A DNA stretch of 64,000 nucleotides, taken from the NCBI RefSeq assembly GCF_900156575.1, contig NZ_FTNY01000002.1, positions 310,001 to 374,000 on the forward strand, read 5' to 3'. Source of the DNA: Chryseobacterium shigense. Its GTDB lineage: Bacteria; Bacteroidota; Bacteroidia; Flavobacteriales; Weeksellaceae. This document shows positions 43,681-52,773 of the stretch, in pieces (the first letter of the stretch is position 1; each line of letters begins with the position of its first letter). The notes below the pieces were generated by a model. The model made no database searches. It worked only from the letters and a program-made list of their open reading frames with translations, and had not been told where the DNA came from. The translations under genes and the position numbers were made by a program.

Positions 43681-45072
43681 ATGCGACATACATATTATAC
43701 TCTTTTTTTAGGATGTCTGACTGTTCTATTCACTCCATACTGCTCTGCATTAAAAGCCCAAAGTAAGGCGGATATCAGTCTGATAAAGCAGGAAAAAAAG
43801 AAGCAGGAAATAGACAGCATTGTAAAAGCGTATGCATCTATCAGCAAATTCAACGGAACTGCTTTGGTCCATTACCAGCACAAAACATTCTTCGAAAAAT
43901 CCTATGGCTGGCAGGATGCAGAAAAAAAGCTCCCAAATCAAAACAGCAGTATTTACCAGATTGCTTCTTTAACCAAATCTTTCACGGCACTGATCATTGT
44001 AAAACTAAGTGAAGAAGGAAAACTATCGGTTAAAGATCCTGTTTCCAAATTTATTCCAGACTATCCTAGAGGAAGCGAAATTACCGTTGAACATCTCCTT
44101 ACCCACACTTCGGGAATTTATGAGGCATTGAGAAACAAAGAGTATTTCCGTCTGCTTCATACCGGAGAAACCATCACGAAAAATAGAGAAATTTCATTTT
44201 TTAAAGATGAGCCTCTGGATTTTACACCGGGATCTCAATTTTCGTATACCAATTCGGGATATATTCTGCTGGGAATGATCATTGAAAAGATGACAGGTCT
44301 CTCCTATGAAGATGCTGTAAGAAAAATTATCCTGAATCCATTGAAAATGAATCAGACCGGATTTGATTATCCTGCCTTGAAAAGTCCTTACAAAACCGTT
44401 CCTTATTCTTATCTGTCAGAAACCAAACAGGAAAAGACAGAAATCTGGAATCCGGCATTAACAGGACCTGCGGGACAAATTTACAGTACTGTGGAGGATT
44501 TGTACAAATATTATGAAGGCATCAGAGATTACAGAATTGTTTCTAAAGAATCATTCAAAAAAGCGACCACACCTTATTTAAGTGGATACGGTTATGGCTG
44601 GTTCATTGATGATCTTTATGGAAAAAAACTGATCAATCATGGAGGGAATATAGAAGGTTCTACAAGTTATTTTGCGATGCTTCCTCATGATGACATTTGT
44701 ATTATACTTCTTAATAATATTACGAGCAAGAAACTGGAGAAAGCGGGTAATACTATTTTGGCGGCACTTTTAGACCAGCCCTATGACCTTCCCAAACCTA
44801 AGAAAGAGATCACTCTGGATGGTTCTGTCATGAAAAAGTATGCAGGCAATTATGAGCTTTCCGAAGATACTGTCATCCATATCTTAAACGAAAACGGGCA
44901 GCTTTTTATTCAGAATAATAATGATCCTATGAGAAGAATGCTGGCTGAAAAAGAGGATGTATTCTTTCTGTCTGATGATGACACAGAAATCTCTTTCATT
45001 TTCAAAAAGGGTGAAAAAGATGTTATCATCATCAAAAAAGGACTTTCCTCAAAAACGGCAGAGAAACTATAA
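43681..45072 (+). CDS. Periplasmic serine beta-lactamase-like hydrolase
   Basis: 463 residues from ATG 43681 (MRHTYYTLFLGCLTVLFTPYCSA), which gives a signal peptide; the longer ORF from 43546 does not. Class C/penicillin-binding-protein fold motifs are present: SLTK (nucleophile Ser, in IYQIASLTKSFTALI), YTN (Tyr-x-Asn, in FSYTNSGYILLG), and HGG (in LINHGGNIEG) in place of KTG. This set marks the Beta-lactamase/AmpC-esterase family, whose members include D-aminopeptidases, esterases and PBP-like enzymes, so resistance cannot be inferred. The C-terminal 100 residues form an extra beta domain (YAGNYELSEDTVIHIL). Confidence 0.87.
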   Translation: MRHTYYTLFLGCLTVLFTPYCSALKAQSKADISLIKQEKKKQEIDSIVKAYASISKFNGTALVHYQHKTFFEKSYGWQDAEKKLPNQNSSIYQIASLTKSFTALIIVKLSEEGKLSVKDPVSKFIPDYPRGSEITVEHLLTHTSGIYEALRNKEYFRLLHTGETITKNREISFFKDEPLDFTPGSQFSYTNSGYILLGMIIEKMTGLSYEDAVRKIILNPLKMNQTGFDYPALKSPYKTVPYSYLSETKQEKTEIWNPALTGPAGQIYSTVEDLYKYYEGIRDYRIVSKESFKKATTPYLSGYGYGWFIDDLYGKKLINHGGNIEGSTSYFAMLPHDDICIILLNNITSKKLEKAGNTILAALLDQPYDLPKPKKEITLDGSVMKKYAGNYELSEDTVIHILNENGQLFIQNNNDPMRRMLAEKEDVFFLSDDDTEISFIFKKGEKDVIIIKKGLSSKTAEKL

Positions 45073-45114
45073 CCTGAAACATACAAATGGTCTCCAACCA
45101 GATAAGATAAAAAA

Positions 45115-46122
45115 GTGAAAAAATATTTTATACTCTTACTATTTTCAGCGCTCTGTTTACATTCTCAGGAAATAAAAAACAAAGAGGTGTTCAGAAAATG
45201 TAAAAAACAATACTCTAAAAAGATCTGCCTTTCGGATGAAGATCAAGACGGAGTTATTTTCTATCTGGACAAATGCCCGAAAGAAAGTGGCTTTTCAGAA
45301 ATTTCAGGCTGTCCGTGGCCGGATAATGACGAGGACGGTGTCATTGATAAAGAAGATGCCTGTCCCCATGAAAAAGGCGACGCTCAAAATAACGGCTGTC
45401 CCTGGCCTGATACGGACGGCGACGGAATCCTGGACAAGGATGATGCCTGTCCTACGCTCCCCGGTGGTCCGGAGGCCAACGGATGTCCTTCTAATAATTG
45501 TGATGAATTTTTCAAAAAGGAAGCTGAAATTTTAAAAGAATTTAAAGAAAAACACATCCTGGAAAAAGAGAAGTTTAAAGCCTTGAGAACAGTGATATTC
45601 GACCATATTCCAAGAGAATTATTCCCTAAAAACAATATCTCGGTAAGTATACATACCTATACTTTTATTAATGATAACATCAGCAACTGTGCCTCAAAAT
45701 CTACCTTAGGTTTCAATAAAAGTCTATTTCTTGACCAGCTTTTCTGGACAAAAGATACGTTTGATTATGTTGCAAAAAAATTAAAGAAAAACCTTTTCCC
45801 CACTTATGATTTTGGAAAATTGCCGATCGGCACTGATCTCTTGAATGACTACAGACAGGGAGGCTATTACGATTTTATAGAAAGCTTTCCGCAAACTCTT
45901 GAACTCAACAGAAATATCATGGTATATTATGATCGTGGCAATAAGGAGAAAGCTGAATTTCATCCCTACAATACCCGGTTAAAAGTAAACTTCGGGCTTT
46001 ATGCGGCTAAGAATAGGGTCAGTGTCGAAATCAGAAATGTTCCCAAAGGCTATTATTCATATACATTCGAATACATTGCCGGACAATGGAAGTTTATAAA
46101 AAAGGAGGAGCACTCTTATTAA
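45115..46122 (+). CDS. Secreted thrombospondin type 3 repeat protein
   Basis: 335 residues starting at GTG 45115, just before a short signal peptide (KKYFILLLFSALCLHSQ). Residues about 38-128 hold three calcium-binding TSP3-type repeats (DEDQDGVIFYLDKCP, DNDEDGVIDKEDACP, DTDGDGILDKDDACP), each with the DxDxDG pattern and paired Cys. In flavobacteria such repeats often precede an OmpA domain, but here the remaining 200 residues (helical charged segment then a beta-rich region) match no family I recognise. Probably periplasmic. It lies 42 bases after the beta-lactamase-like gene and could be co-transcribed. Confidence 0.78.
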   Translation: MKKYFILLLFSALCLHSQEIKNKEVFRKCKKQYSKKICLSDEDQDGVIFYLDKCPKESGFSEISGCPWPDNDEDGVIDKEDACPHEKGDAQNNGCPWPDTDGDGILDKDDACPTLPGGPEANGCPSNNCDEFFKKEAEILKEFKEKHILEKEKFKALRTVIFDHIPRELFPKNNISVSIHTYTFINDNISNCASKSTLGFNKSLFLDQLFWTKDTFDYVAKKLKKNLFPTYDFGKLPIGTDLLNDYRQGGYYDFIESFPQTLELNRNIMVYYDRGNKEKAEFHPYNTRLKVNFGLYAAKNRVSVEIRNVPKGYYSYTFEYIAGQWKFIKKEEHSY

Positions 46123-46196
46123 ACAACGGGCAGAAAAAGAATAAAAATCATTTTTCCGGCCTTATATAGGCAGATAATATTCCGTAAATTTATCTT

Positions 46197-47066
46197 ATGA
46201 AAAAGCTTGTTCTCAGATACCATTTTTTTATTGTAGGATCTCTAAGCTTCCTGATGCAGTCTTGCAATACAAGATTTAGGGTCTGGGTAGGGACAGGCGG
46301 GCAGCAGAAAATCTATAATTTGAAATACGGAGAGCATAAAAGACAGAAAATGGATGTTTTCCTCCCACTGGACTATGCAGAAAATACCCCTGTTGTTCTG
46401 ATCGTACATGGCGGTGCCTGGACGCTTGGAAAAAAAGAACATATGATTCAGGTTCAGAAAATGCTCTTTAAAAATAAGATTCCAAGTATTAATATGAATT
46501 ACAGGCTGGTTTCCAAACAAAAAAGCATTACTTATAAGCAGCAATTGGAAGATATTGGCCTTGCCATTGAAAAATTTAACTCTTTGGCTGAAAAAGCAGA
46601 ACTTCAACCGAATAATTACATTCTTTTAGGTGAAAGTGCAGGCGGGCATCTGGCTCTTCTATACGGCTACCGACACCCTGAACAAGTCAGAAAGATCATT
46701 TCACTGAGCGGGCCTACAGATTTTTACAGCCAGGAATACCTCAACTCATTCTATTCCAAATATACGTCTCCTACTTTCCAGAAGGTAGTAGGGTCAAAAT
46801 TCGACCGTAAAAATCTATCCGAAGCTTTTAAAGAAGCCAGCCCCATTGCTAATATATCCAATGTTCCTACCCTGCTGTTTCAGGGAAACAATGATTTTCT
46901 GGTGAATCAGCATCAGGGTTTGTCCATGGATTCCGCACTTACAAGACAAAATATACCTCATAAACTGATCTTTATGAAAAGAACGGGCCATGTTCCCAGG
47001 TTTTTCAGTAAAGTAAAGAGAGACAGCATCATCTATCCCAATATCCTGGAATGGATAAAAAAATAA
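46197..47066 (+). CDS. Lipoprotein alpha/beta hydrolase (esterase)
   Basis: 289 residues. The signal sequence ends LMQSC, so Cys23 should be lipidated. The alpha/beta hydrolase core has the oxyanion HGGAW at 71-75, the nucleophile Ser147 in GESAGG (145-150), an Asp near 233 (FQGNNDFLV) and the probable catalytic His in RTGHVPRFF. This is the carboxylesterase/BD-FAE group, typically acting on short-chain esters or acetyl groups. The final codons overlap a hairpin terminator. Its substrate is unknown. Confidence 0.87.
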   Translation: MKKLVLRYHFFIVGSLSFLMQSCNTRFRVWVGTGGQQKIYNLKYGEHKRQKMDVFLPLDYAENTPVVLIVHGGAWTLGKKEHMIQVQKMLFKNKIPSINMNYRLVSKQKSITYKQQLEDIGLAIEKFNSLAEKAELQPNNYILLGESAGGHLALLYGYRHPEQVRKIISLSGPTDFYSQEYLNSFYSKYTSPTFQKVVGSKFDRKNLSEAFKEASPIANISNVPTLLFQGNNDFLVNQHQGLSMDSALTRQNIPHKLIFMKRTGHVPRFFSKVKRDSIIYPNILEWIKK

Positions 47067-47086
47067 CCTGCCGGAAAGCAGGTTAT
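47063..47086. terminator. Hairpin overlapping the esterase stop codon
   Basis: ATAACCTGC / GCAGGTTAT, 9 bp with a 6-base loop, starting within the stop region at 47066; the T run on the plus strand is short (TTTTTG further on). Confidence 0.65.
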
Positions 47087-47109
47087 CAATATGTTTTTGT
47101 AATTATTTA

Positions 47110-47805
47110 TTAGTCTAAATCTTTGTTCTCGTATTTAGAATGATCTTCTTTTTTCCCGAAAACAAATTTGATAATCACCGGAAGTGTTGTCACCAAAACG
47201 ATGATAATGATGATCAGCTCAAGTTTCTCCTTTAAATTGATTCCAAACTGTTCCTGGAAAAGCTTATCTAGATAATGTCCTGCAAAAATCAGGATAAATG
47301 ACCACAAGATCGCTCCTATCACATTATCTCTTAAGAACTCTTTCTTGTCCATTTTGACAATCCCTGCAACTATGGGAGTAAAGGTTCTCACTACAGGTAA
47401 AAATCTAGCCATAATGATCGCCAGCGCCCCGTGTTTTTCAAAAAAGTCATGAGCCTGATAAAGATATTTTTTCTTAAACAGCATGGTGTCTTGCTTTTTG
47501 TATAAGGCAGGGCCTGCTTTCACTCCAAAGTAGTAACCTATCTCATTTCCAATAATGGCAGCTAGTGCTACACATGATGCAAGGATAGTGGTATCCAGGA
47601 AGTCGCTCCCTGTGGAGCCGAAAGTCTCTTTGATGATTTCAACAGCATAAATTCCCGATACAAACAGTAATGAATCTCCAGGCAGGAAAAACCCTACAAA
47701 AAGACCTGTTTCAGCAAAAACAATAAATAAAATAAGCCAGAATCCACCCATTTTAATATAAAACTCGGGATTCAGTAAATCTCTCCAGCTATTGAAATCT
47801 TCCAT
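47110..47805 (-). CDS. DedA family membrane protein
   Basis: 231 residues from ATG 47805 (MEDFNSWRDLLNPEFYIKMGG). A longer ORF to 47850 begins upstream of the promoter and is rejected. The DedA/SNARE-associated family signature is visible: GLFVGFFLPGDSLLFVSG (about 30-47), GYYFGVKAGP, and the basic HGALAIIMARFLPVVRTFTPIVAG (about 124-147, split). Bacterial DedA proteins are inner-membrane and include undecaprenyl-phosphate flippases and lipid scramblase-like proteins needed for envelope homeostasis. Which applies here cannot be told. Confidence 0.92.
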   Translation of the reverse strand: MEDFNSWRDLLNPEFYIKMGGFWLILFIVFAETGLFVGFFLPGDSLLFVSGIYAVEIIKETFGSTGSDFLDTTILASCVALAAIIGNEIGYYFGVKAGPALYKKQDTMLFKKKYLYQAHDFFEKHGALAIIMARFLPVVRTFTPIVAGIVKMDKKEFLRDNVIGAILWSFILIFAGHYLDKLFQEQFGINLKEKLELIIIIIVLVTTLPVIIKFVFGKKEDHSKYENKDLD

Positions 47806-47821
47806 ATATAACGATTGACAA

Positions 47822-47850
47822 CAAAAGTAAGCGTAAAATGTCTTAAACAA
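47822..47850 (-). promoter_or_regulatory. dedA promoter
   Basis: On the minus strand: TTG (47850-47848), 18 bases, then TACTTTTG (47829-47822), 16 bases before the ATG. The best full match to the Bacteroidota TTG/TAnnTTTG promoter in the window. Confidence 0.65.
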
Positions 47851-47892
47851 AAATTAATTATAAGATTTTAACTAAAATAGATGCATGATATT

Positions 47893-49005
47893 TTACAAGT
47901 CCATATCATCATCTGAAACAGCGGTACCGTCGGCCATCAGGAAGGCTTTTAGGAATGGCGTGATATTTCCGTTCATCACAGAATCCACGTCTGATGTTTC
48001 ATGAGCAGAACGAACGTCTTTCACCAGTTTATACGGATGCATCACGTAGTTTCTGATCTGGCTTCCCCACTCTATTTTCATCTTATTGGCTTCAATCTCT
48101 GTTCTTGCTTTCATACGTGCTTCAAGCTCCATTTCATAAAGTCTTGAACGAAGGAGCTGCATGGCTTTTTCCTTGTTCTGAAGCTGGGAGCGGGACTCGG
48201 AGTTTTCAATGATGATTCCGGTTGGTGCGTGACGAAGACGTACGGCTGTCTCTACCTTGTTTACGTTTTGTCCCCCTGCTCCGGATGACCTCATGGTTTC
48301 AAATGAAATATCAGCAGGATTGATGTTGATTTCAATAGTATCATCCACCAAAGGATACACATACACAGAAACAAAACTGGTATGACGCTTCGCATTGCTG
48401 TCAAAAGGTGAAATCCTTACCAGCCTGTGTACACCATTCTCGCCCTTCAGGTATCCGAAAGCATATTCTCCGTCAATCTCCAGGGTAACAGTTTTCACTC
48501 CGGCAACTTCACCTTCCTGATAATTTAGCTCGCGGATCTTATATCCTTGTTTTTCAGCCCACATGGTATACATCCTCATCAGCATGGAAGCCCAATCACA
48601 ACTTTCCGTACCTCCTGCCCCGGCAGTGATCTGAAGAACGGCAGAAAGCTCGTCTCCTTCATTGGAAAGCATGTTTTTGAATTCAAGGTCTTCTATTTTT
48701 TCTACAAGTTTTGGAAATGTTTCATCCAATTCTTTTTCAGAGTCCGGATCTTCTCTGGCAAATTCTGCCAGTACCTGCAAATCTTCAAACTGGGTACTGA
48801 TCTCTTCATAATCTTCTACCCATCTTTTTTTAGAGCGGAGCTGTTTCAGAAAAACTTCTGCTTCTTTTGGACTATCCCAAAATTCGGGAGCAGCTGTTTT
48901 TTCATCATCGTTTGCTATTTCGATCTTCTTTTTTTCGATCTGAAGGTATTTATATAAGTCTTTGATTCTGGACTGAACTTCTTTTATCTGGTCGTTGTTG
49001 ATCAC
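47893..49005 (-). CDS. prfB: Peptide chain release factor 2, no programmed frameshift
   Basis: 370 residues. RF2 releases finished peptides at UGA and UAA. The specificity tripeptide SPF ([12 protein letters not shown]) and the catalytic GGQ ([17 protein letters not shown]) are both present. The alpha-helical N-domain runs continuously; the spot where Escherichia coli RF2 has its CUUUGA frameshift (codon 26) reads CTTCAGATC here (YLQIEKK), so the gene is read in one frame and lacks that autoregulation. Start [21 protein letters not shown] agrees with family length. Confidence 0.96.
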   Translation of the reverse strand: MINNDQIKEVQSRIKDLYKYLQIEKKKIEIANDDEKTAAPEFWDSPKEAEVFLKQLRSKKRWVEDYEEISTQFEDLQVLAEFAREDPDSEKELDETFPKLVEKIEDLEFKNMLSNEGDELSAVLQITAGAGGTESCDWASMLMRMYTMWAEKQGYKIRELNYQEGEVAGVKTVTLEIDGEYAFGYLKGENGVHRLVRISPFDSNAKRHTSFVSVYVYPLVDDTIEININPADISFETMRSSGAGGQNVNKVETAVRLRHAPTGIIIENSESRSQLQNKEKAMQLLRSRLYEMELEARMKARTEIEANKMKIEWGSQIRNYVMHPYKLVKDVRSAHETSDVDSVMNGNITPFLKAFLMADGTAVSDDDMDL

Positions 49006-49253
49006 GAATTTGTTATTTTATACAAAAATACGGAATTCTTTTGTGAGTTGGTTTCGAGTTTGAGAGTTTAGGTGGGAAGAATTTTCAGGATCCGGGTTTA
49101 AGGGTAAGAGAGTTTTTAGAGTTGATAGGTTTGGGTGCTTATTAATTTCTTAGTCAAAAATTTTATCTCATATACAATCTAATGTTTTAGGGTTTGAAAT
49201 ATTTACTGAATTCCAATTTTAATTTATATTTAGGTAACCCAAAAATAAATTGA

Positions 49254-49535
49254 ATGGATAGTAACCAGATGAATATTTTAATTAATGAACGTAAAAACAA
49301 TGTCTTGCAATTGCAAAAACTGATCATATCAATGAATATAATCTATGAAATGCATCAGGATTTCTGCGCCTTTCTTGCCGAAAAAGTACTTCAGCAATTA
49401 GAAAAAGGATCAGATCCGCAGAAGATACGGAGAATTATAGAATCCGAACTATGTGTGGGATATGGTTTATACAGGCATGAATTCAATTCAGAACAAATAA
49501 TCAATAGTATTATGAAGTGGTGGGAAAATAATTAA
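49254..49535 (+). CDS. Small hypothetical protein
   Basis: 93 residues, MDSNQMNILINERKNNVLQL..., predicted mainly helical, with no membrane segment, signal peptide or recognised motif. It has a Cys-poor, charged composition and ends in WWENN. Its stop overlaps the stop of the convergent 49532 gene by 4 bases. No family recognised; probably a real gene because of its clean start and position, but unproven. Confidence 0.6.
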   Translation: MDSNQMNILINERKNNVLQLQKLIISMNIIYEMHQDFCAFLAEKVLQQLEKGSDPQKIRRIIESELCVGYGLYRHEFNSEQIINSIMKWWENN

Positions 49536-50026
49536 TTATTTATTTTTCCATCTATTATTTCAGCTTCAAAGCTTTTCATCAGGAATTCTTTTGATTTTTT
49601 ACTTTCAGTTTTGAAACCAAGCATTGTTAAAGCATAGACGAATAATAGCATTCCTACGGGAACCAAAAAAAATACAGATATTTTTTGCTGTACGACCCCT
49701 AAACTGATTAAGAAAAACATAACGAACCCACACCAAAATATTAAAAAAACAAATACAAACACATGTAATTTCATTGTAACCTCTATTTGAGTTCCGTAGT
49801 TGTCCTTTTGAATGATACCGGTTAATTGCGGAAGAAAAGAATTTCTGTAATTGATTACTCTGTTTATTTCAAAACGCTTATCATTAATGGATCCTTCATA
49901 TTCTTTTGTTGATGTTTTACCAAAACTAAATTTTTTTGGCTCAACAAAACCTGAAAGTCTTGTTATTATTTCCTGTTCGGACAATTTTGTTCTGTAAATA
50001 ATACGTTCAAAAGGTAAATATTTCAT
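49532..50026 (-). CDS. Small two-helix membrane protein of unknown function
   Basis: 164 residues. The N-terminal half is soluble (KYLPFERIIYRTKLSEQEII...), followed by two adjacent hydrophobic segments (about 92-115 and 120-140; VFVFLIFWCGFVMFFLISLG, VFFLVPVGMLLFVYALTML) and a short charged tail. The pattern resembles small proteins with an N-terminal cytoplasmic domain and a membrane hairpin. It begins 17 bases after the FAD oxidoreductase stop on the same strand, suggesting one transcript. Function unknown. Confidence 0.65.
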   Translation of the reverse strand: MKYLPFERIIYRTKLSEQEIITRLSGFVEPKKFSFGKTSTKEYEGSINDKRFEINRVINYRNSFLPQLTGIIQKDNYGTQIEVTMKLHVFVFVFLIFWCGFVMFFLISLGVVQQKISVFFLVPVGMLLFVYALTMLGFKTESKKSKEFLMKSFEAEIIDGKINN

Positions 50027-50043
50027 TTCTACATACTTTGTAT

Positions 50044-51150
50044 TTAAATCATCTCAGCCATCATCTCCCCTATTTTCGGAGCCAGCGCCACGCCCATTCC
50101 TGAAAGCCTGACGGCACAGAACTGTCTTTCTGAAAGCCGTTTGACAATCGGTGTTTTTTCTGAGCCCATCGCCATAATACCCGACCATCGAAGGGAAATC
50201 TTAAACTCCTGATCCGGCAAAATTACTTTTTTCAGGAAACTTTCCAAATGATCCTGTAAAAAGTCTGTGGTTTCAAAATCTGTGGTTTCCTCAGTTTTAA
50301 AATCCTGATTCCGGCCGCCGCCCAGCAAAACGCGATCCCCAAGATTTCTAAAATAATAAAACCCCTCATCGTAATGAAATGTTCCTTTAAGCTTTAAGCC
50401 TTCAATGGGTTCAGTTAAAAGAATCTGTCCCCGTGCAGGAATGATTTCCTCCTTTTCCAGAAATTTCGAGCTGAAAGCATTGGTACAATAAATAATTTGG
50501 TCAGCTTTTAATGAAAGTGTCTCTGAAAGATGAATCTCTGCTTCATTCATTTTTTCATCAATGTCCTTTACTTCTGTACCAAAAAGAAACTCAACTTTCA
50601 GTTCATAACATTTTTCCAGAAGTTTAAGCAGAAGCTTGCCCGAATGTAAACTTCCCTCGCATGGGTTTTCAATCAGAAATTCAGATTGTCCGAGACCAAA
50701 TTCTTTGATTTTATTCTGATTCAGGAAATAGGTGCTGTCCAGCCCGGTGATTGTTTTCAACTTTGCATTAACCGTATCCAACTGCTGTAAAGGTTTATTA
50801 TTATTCAAAATTTCAAACCCTCCATTCCGTTCAAAATCTATTTCATCATTTTTGAAATATCTCCTTATTTTCTGAAGCCCGTCAAACCTCATCTTAACCA
50901 ATTCCAATGTCTTTTCCCAGCCCATTTTCTGAGAATCGGCCATCACTTCCGTAAGACTTCCAAAACAGGCAAATCCTGCATTCCGTGTGGAAGCTCCAAG
51001 AGGAATGGTATTTCTTTCAATGATTAAAACAGATTTTTCAGGATATTTTTCCTTAATGGATACGGCAGTCCAAAGTCCCGAAAAACCGGAACCGATGATG
51101 ACGATGTCTCTTTTTCTGTAAAAGGTTTGAAGCTCCCAGATGCTGTTCAT
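50044..51150 (-). CDS. FAD-dependent oxidoreductase (DAO family)
   Basis: 368 residues. The FAD-binding dinucleotide motif GSGFSGLWTA is near residue 21 (DIVIIGSGFSGLWTAVSIKEK, split) with the ribose-binding acidic residue in LIIERN. A later substrate domain has the GASTRNAGFACFG stretch, and the C-terminus repeats FAD contacts (RLSGMGVALAPKIGE). This is the D-amino-acid oxidase/glycine oxidase-like superfamily, which oxidises amines or amino acids. No partner gene points to the substrate. Possible operon with the 49532 gene. Confidence 0.88.
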   Translation of the reverse strand: MNSIWELQTFYRKRDIVIIGSGFSGLWTAVSIKEKYPEKSVLIIERNTIPLGASTRNAGFACFGSLTEVMADSQKMGWEKTLELVKMRFDGLQKIRRYFKNDEIDFERNGGFEILNNNKPLQQLDTVNAKLKTITGLDSTYFLNQNKIKEFGLGQSEFLIENPCEGSLHSGKLLLKLLEKCYELKVEFLFGTEVKDIDEKMNEAEIHLSETLSLKADQIIYCTNAFSSKFLEKEEIIPARGQILLTEPIEGLKLKGTFHYDEGFYYFRNLGDRVLLGGGRNQDFKTEETTDFETTDFLQDHLESFLKKVILPDQEFKISLRWSGIMAMGSEKTPIVKRLSERQFCAVRLSGMGVALAPKIGEMMAEMI

Positions 51151-51277
51151 TTTTGCTTAAATGTAAAGAATTTAGATGTCAGATAACAGATTTCAGATAC
51201 TGGACTGATAACAAAGTTCACATTCTAAAATCCTCCTACTTGCTTTGAATCCTGAATCCCGAAACCATGTACCCGTC

Positions 51278-52642
51278 TCATCCCTGTGCGCTATCGTCTT
51301 CTTTTTCACCATTATGATGAAAGCCGATTGCTCTTGCAGGTTTTTCTACGACTTTATAGGTTTCCAGTTCTTTTTTGAGAGCCTGAATTCTTAATTTAAA
51401 ATCGTCAAAGTTATTGATAATAGCATCTGCAAGGAATCTTGCCACCTGGTCGAGATATTCTTCGGTAAGCTTTCCTCCTGCATCTCTTAAGGCTGCATTC
51501 AGGAGATTCTGATCAATCTTCAGATTTTCGTTTTTGGTTTTCTGATACTGATTTTTAAGACGTTTTTTAAGACTCTGTGTAAAATCAATCAGCATCGTGT
51601 TGCTGAACGCCTTCATTCTGGAAGCAATATCATTCCAGAACGGAACTTTATCCGCTTTGTTCTTTTTGAGGATTTTATAGAGAAGAGAATCTTCCACAAG
51701 TTCTCTGGTCATTGCATAAAGAATAATTTCGGAACGCTCCGCCGCATTGGGAGGGAATATGGGAACCATGACATCGAATCTTCCCGGAGCAAGAATTTCT
51801 TCGTCGATCTCTGAGACCGTATTGGCAGAACCTACCATCAGTAATTCTTCTTTTTCAAATTTCCCGATATAATGAAGGATCAGTTCCTGGGTTTCCAGAT
51901 TGCAGGAAGCCAGGTCCGTTTCCGCTTTTCTTTCCATCATAATTTCATCGAAATCATCCATAAAAAGCAAAACTTTTTTTTCTTTCATCATGGTAAGCAG
52001 AAAATCAGTAAAATTGGTTTGATTTCCGTCAATAAACGACGTTCCCAGATAATGTTTTTTTACTTCTTTGAACTGATAACCGATAATCTCAGCAATTTTG
52101 GTAGCCCAGAAAATTTTGCCGCTTCCCGGAGGTCCGTATAAAATGATTCCTGCTGGTTTATGGATTCCCCAGTCTTTAATCTGCTGCGGATTCAGGAATG
52201 GCTCTAAAACCGATGATATATAAAAGAAAAGGTCTCTGTAGCCAATAAAATCACGGTGTTGCAGGCTGGTTTTATGTCCGAAATAATCATAGACGAACTT
52301 ATAATTGCCGCCGAGCTTATTATCAATTCCATAGCTTGAAATTGATGAACGGAAAAATCCGTTATCGAAAATATTGGGATTGTCTTCTTTTATGACCTCT
52401 TCTACTTTTTCCTTAGGTTGATTGATCACTTCAGCGATCTGTTCCAGGGTTTTATTTTTGTCAAGATCTTTTTCATATAATTTTAAGAAATCCAGGTTTT
52501 CACGGGCAAATTTTTCAAAATCTTCTTTCACTTCAAAGTTGGTACTGATACAAACTCCCAGTTCAAGATCAAAATCCTGAATAAACTGTTTGATGGCTTC
52601 TGCCGAAACATGAAGCTCTTTTGCTAACTCAATTAACTTCAT
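51278..52642 (-). CDS. AAA family ATPase with IF2-N-like head and altered Walker A
   Basis: 454 residues. The first 50 residues (MKLIELAKELHVSAEAIKQF...) resemble the IF2 N-terminal (IF2_N) helical subdomain, and a second similar unit may follow at about 63-86. The AAA ATPase domain (about 130-350) has Walker A GPPGSGKI at 170-177, where the usual Thr/Ser after Lys is Ile, Walker B LLFMDDFDE at 225-233, sensor 1 GSANT, and APGRFD where most AAA proteins have RPGRFD. A helical C-terminal region follows. The Ile should impair Mg2+ coordination, so ATPase activity may be reduced or altered. Neighbours give no hint of function. The fold assignment is firm, the role unknown. Confidence 0.85.
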   Translation of the reverse strand: MKLIELAKELHVSAEAIKQFIQDFDLELGVCISTNFEVKEDFEKFARENLDFLKLYEKDLDKNKTLEQIAEVINQPKEKVEEVIKEDNPNIFDNGFFRSSISSYGIDNKLGGNYKFVYDYFGHKTSLQHRDFIGYRDLFFYISSVLEPFLNPQQIKDWGIHKPAGIILYGPPGSGKIFWATKIAEIIGYQFKEVKKHYLGTSFIDGNQTNFTDFLLTMMKEKKVLLFMDDFDEIMMERKAETDLASCNLETQELILHYIGKFEKEELLMVGSANTVSEIDEEILAPGRFDVMVPIFPPNAAERSEIILYAMTRELVEDSLLYKILKKNKADKVPFWNDIASRMKAFSNTMLIDFTQSLKKRLKNQYQKTKNENLKIDQNLLNAALRDAGGKLTEEYLDQVARFLADAIINNFDDFKLRIQALKKELETYKVVEKPARAIGFHHNGEKEDDSAQG

Positions 52643-52773
52643 AAACTACCGATTAATTCTATCAAATTTAATATTTTAATCTTAAAAATCTATTGAAAAT
52701 TCATTAAAATAAACAGGGAAATGAAGACTTTGTTTAAGGATGGTTGAGCTTAAGATCATAAGTAGGACATTAA

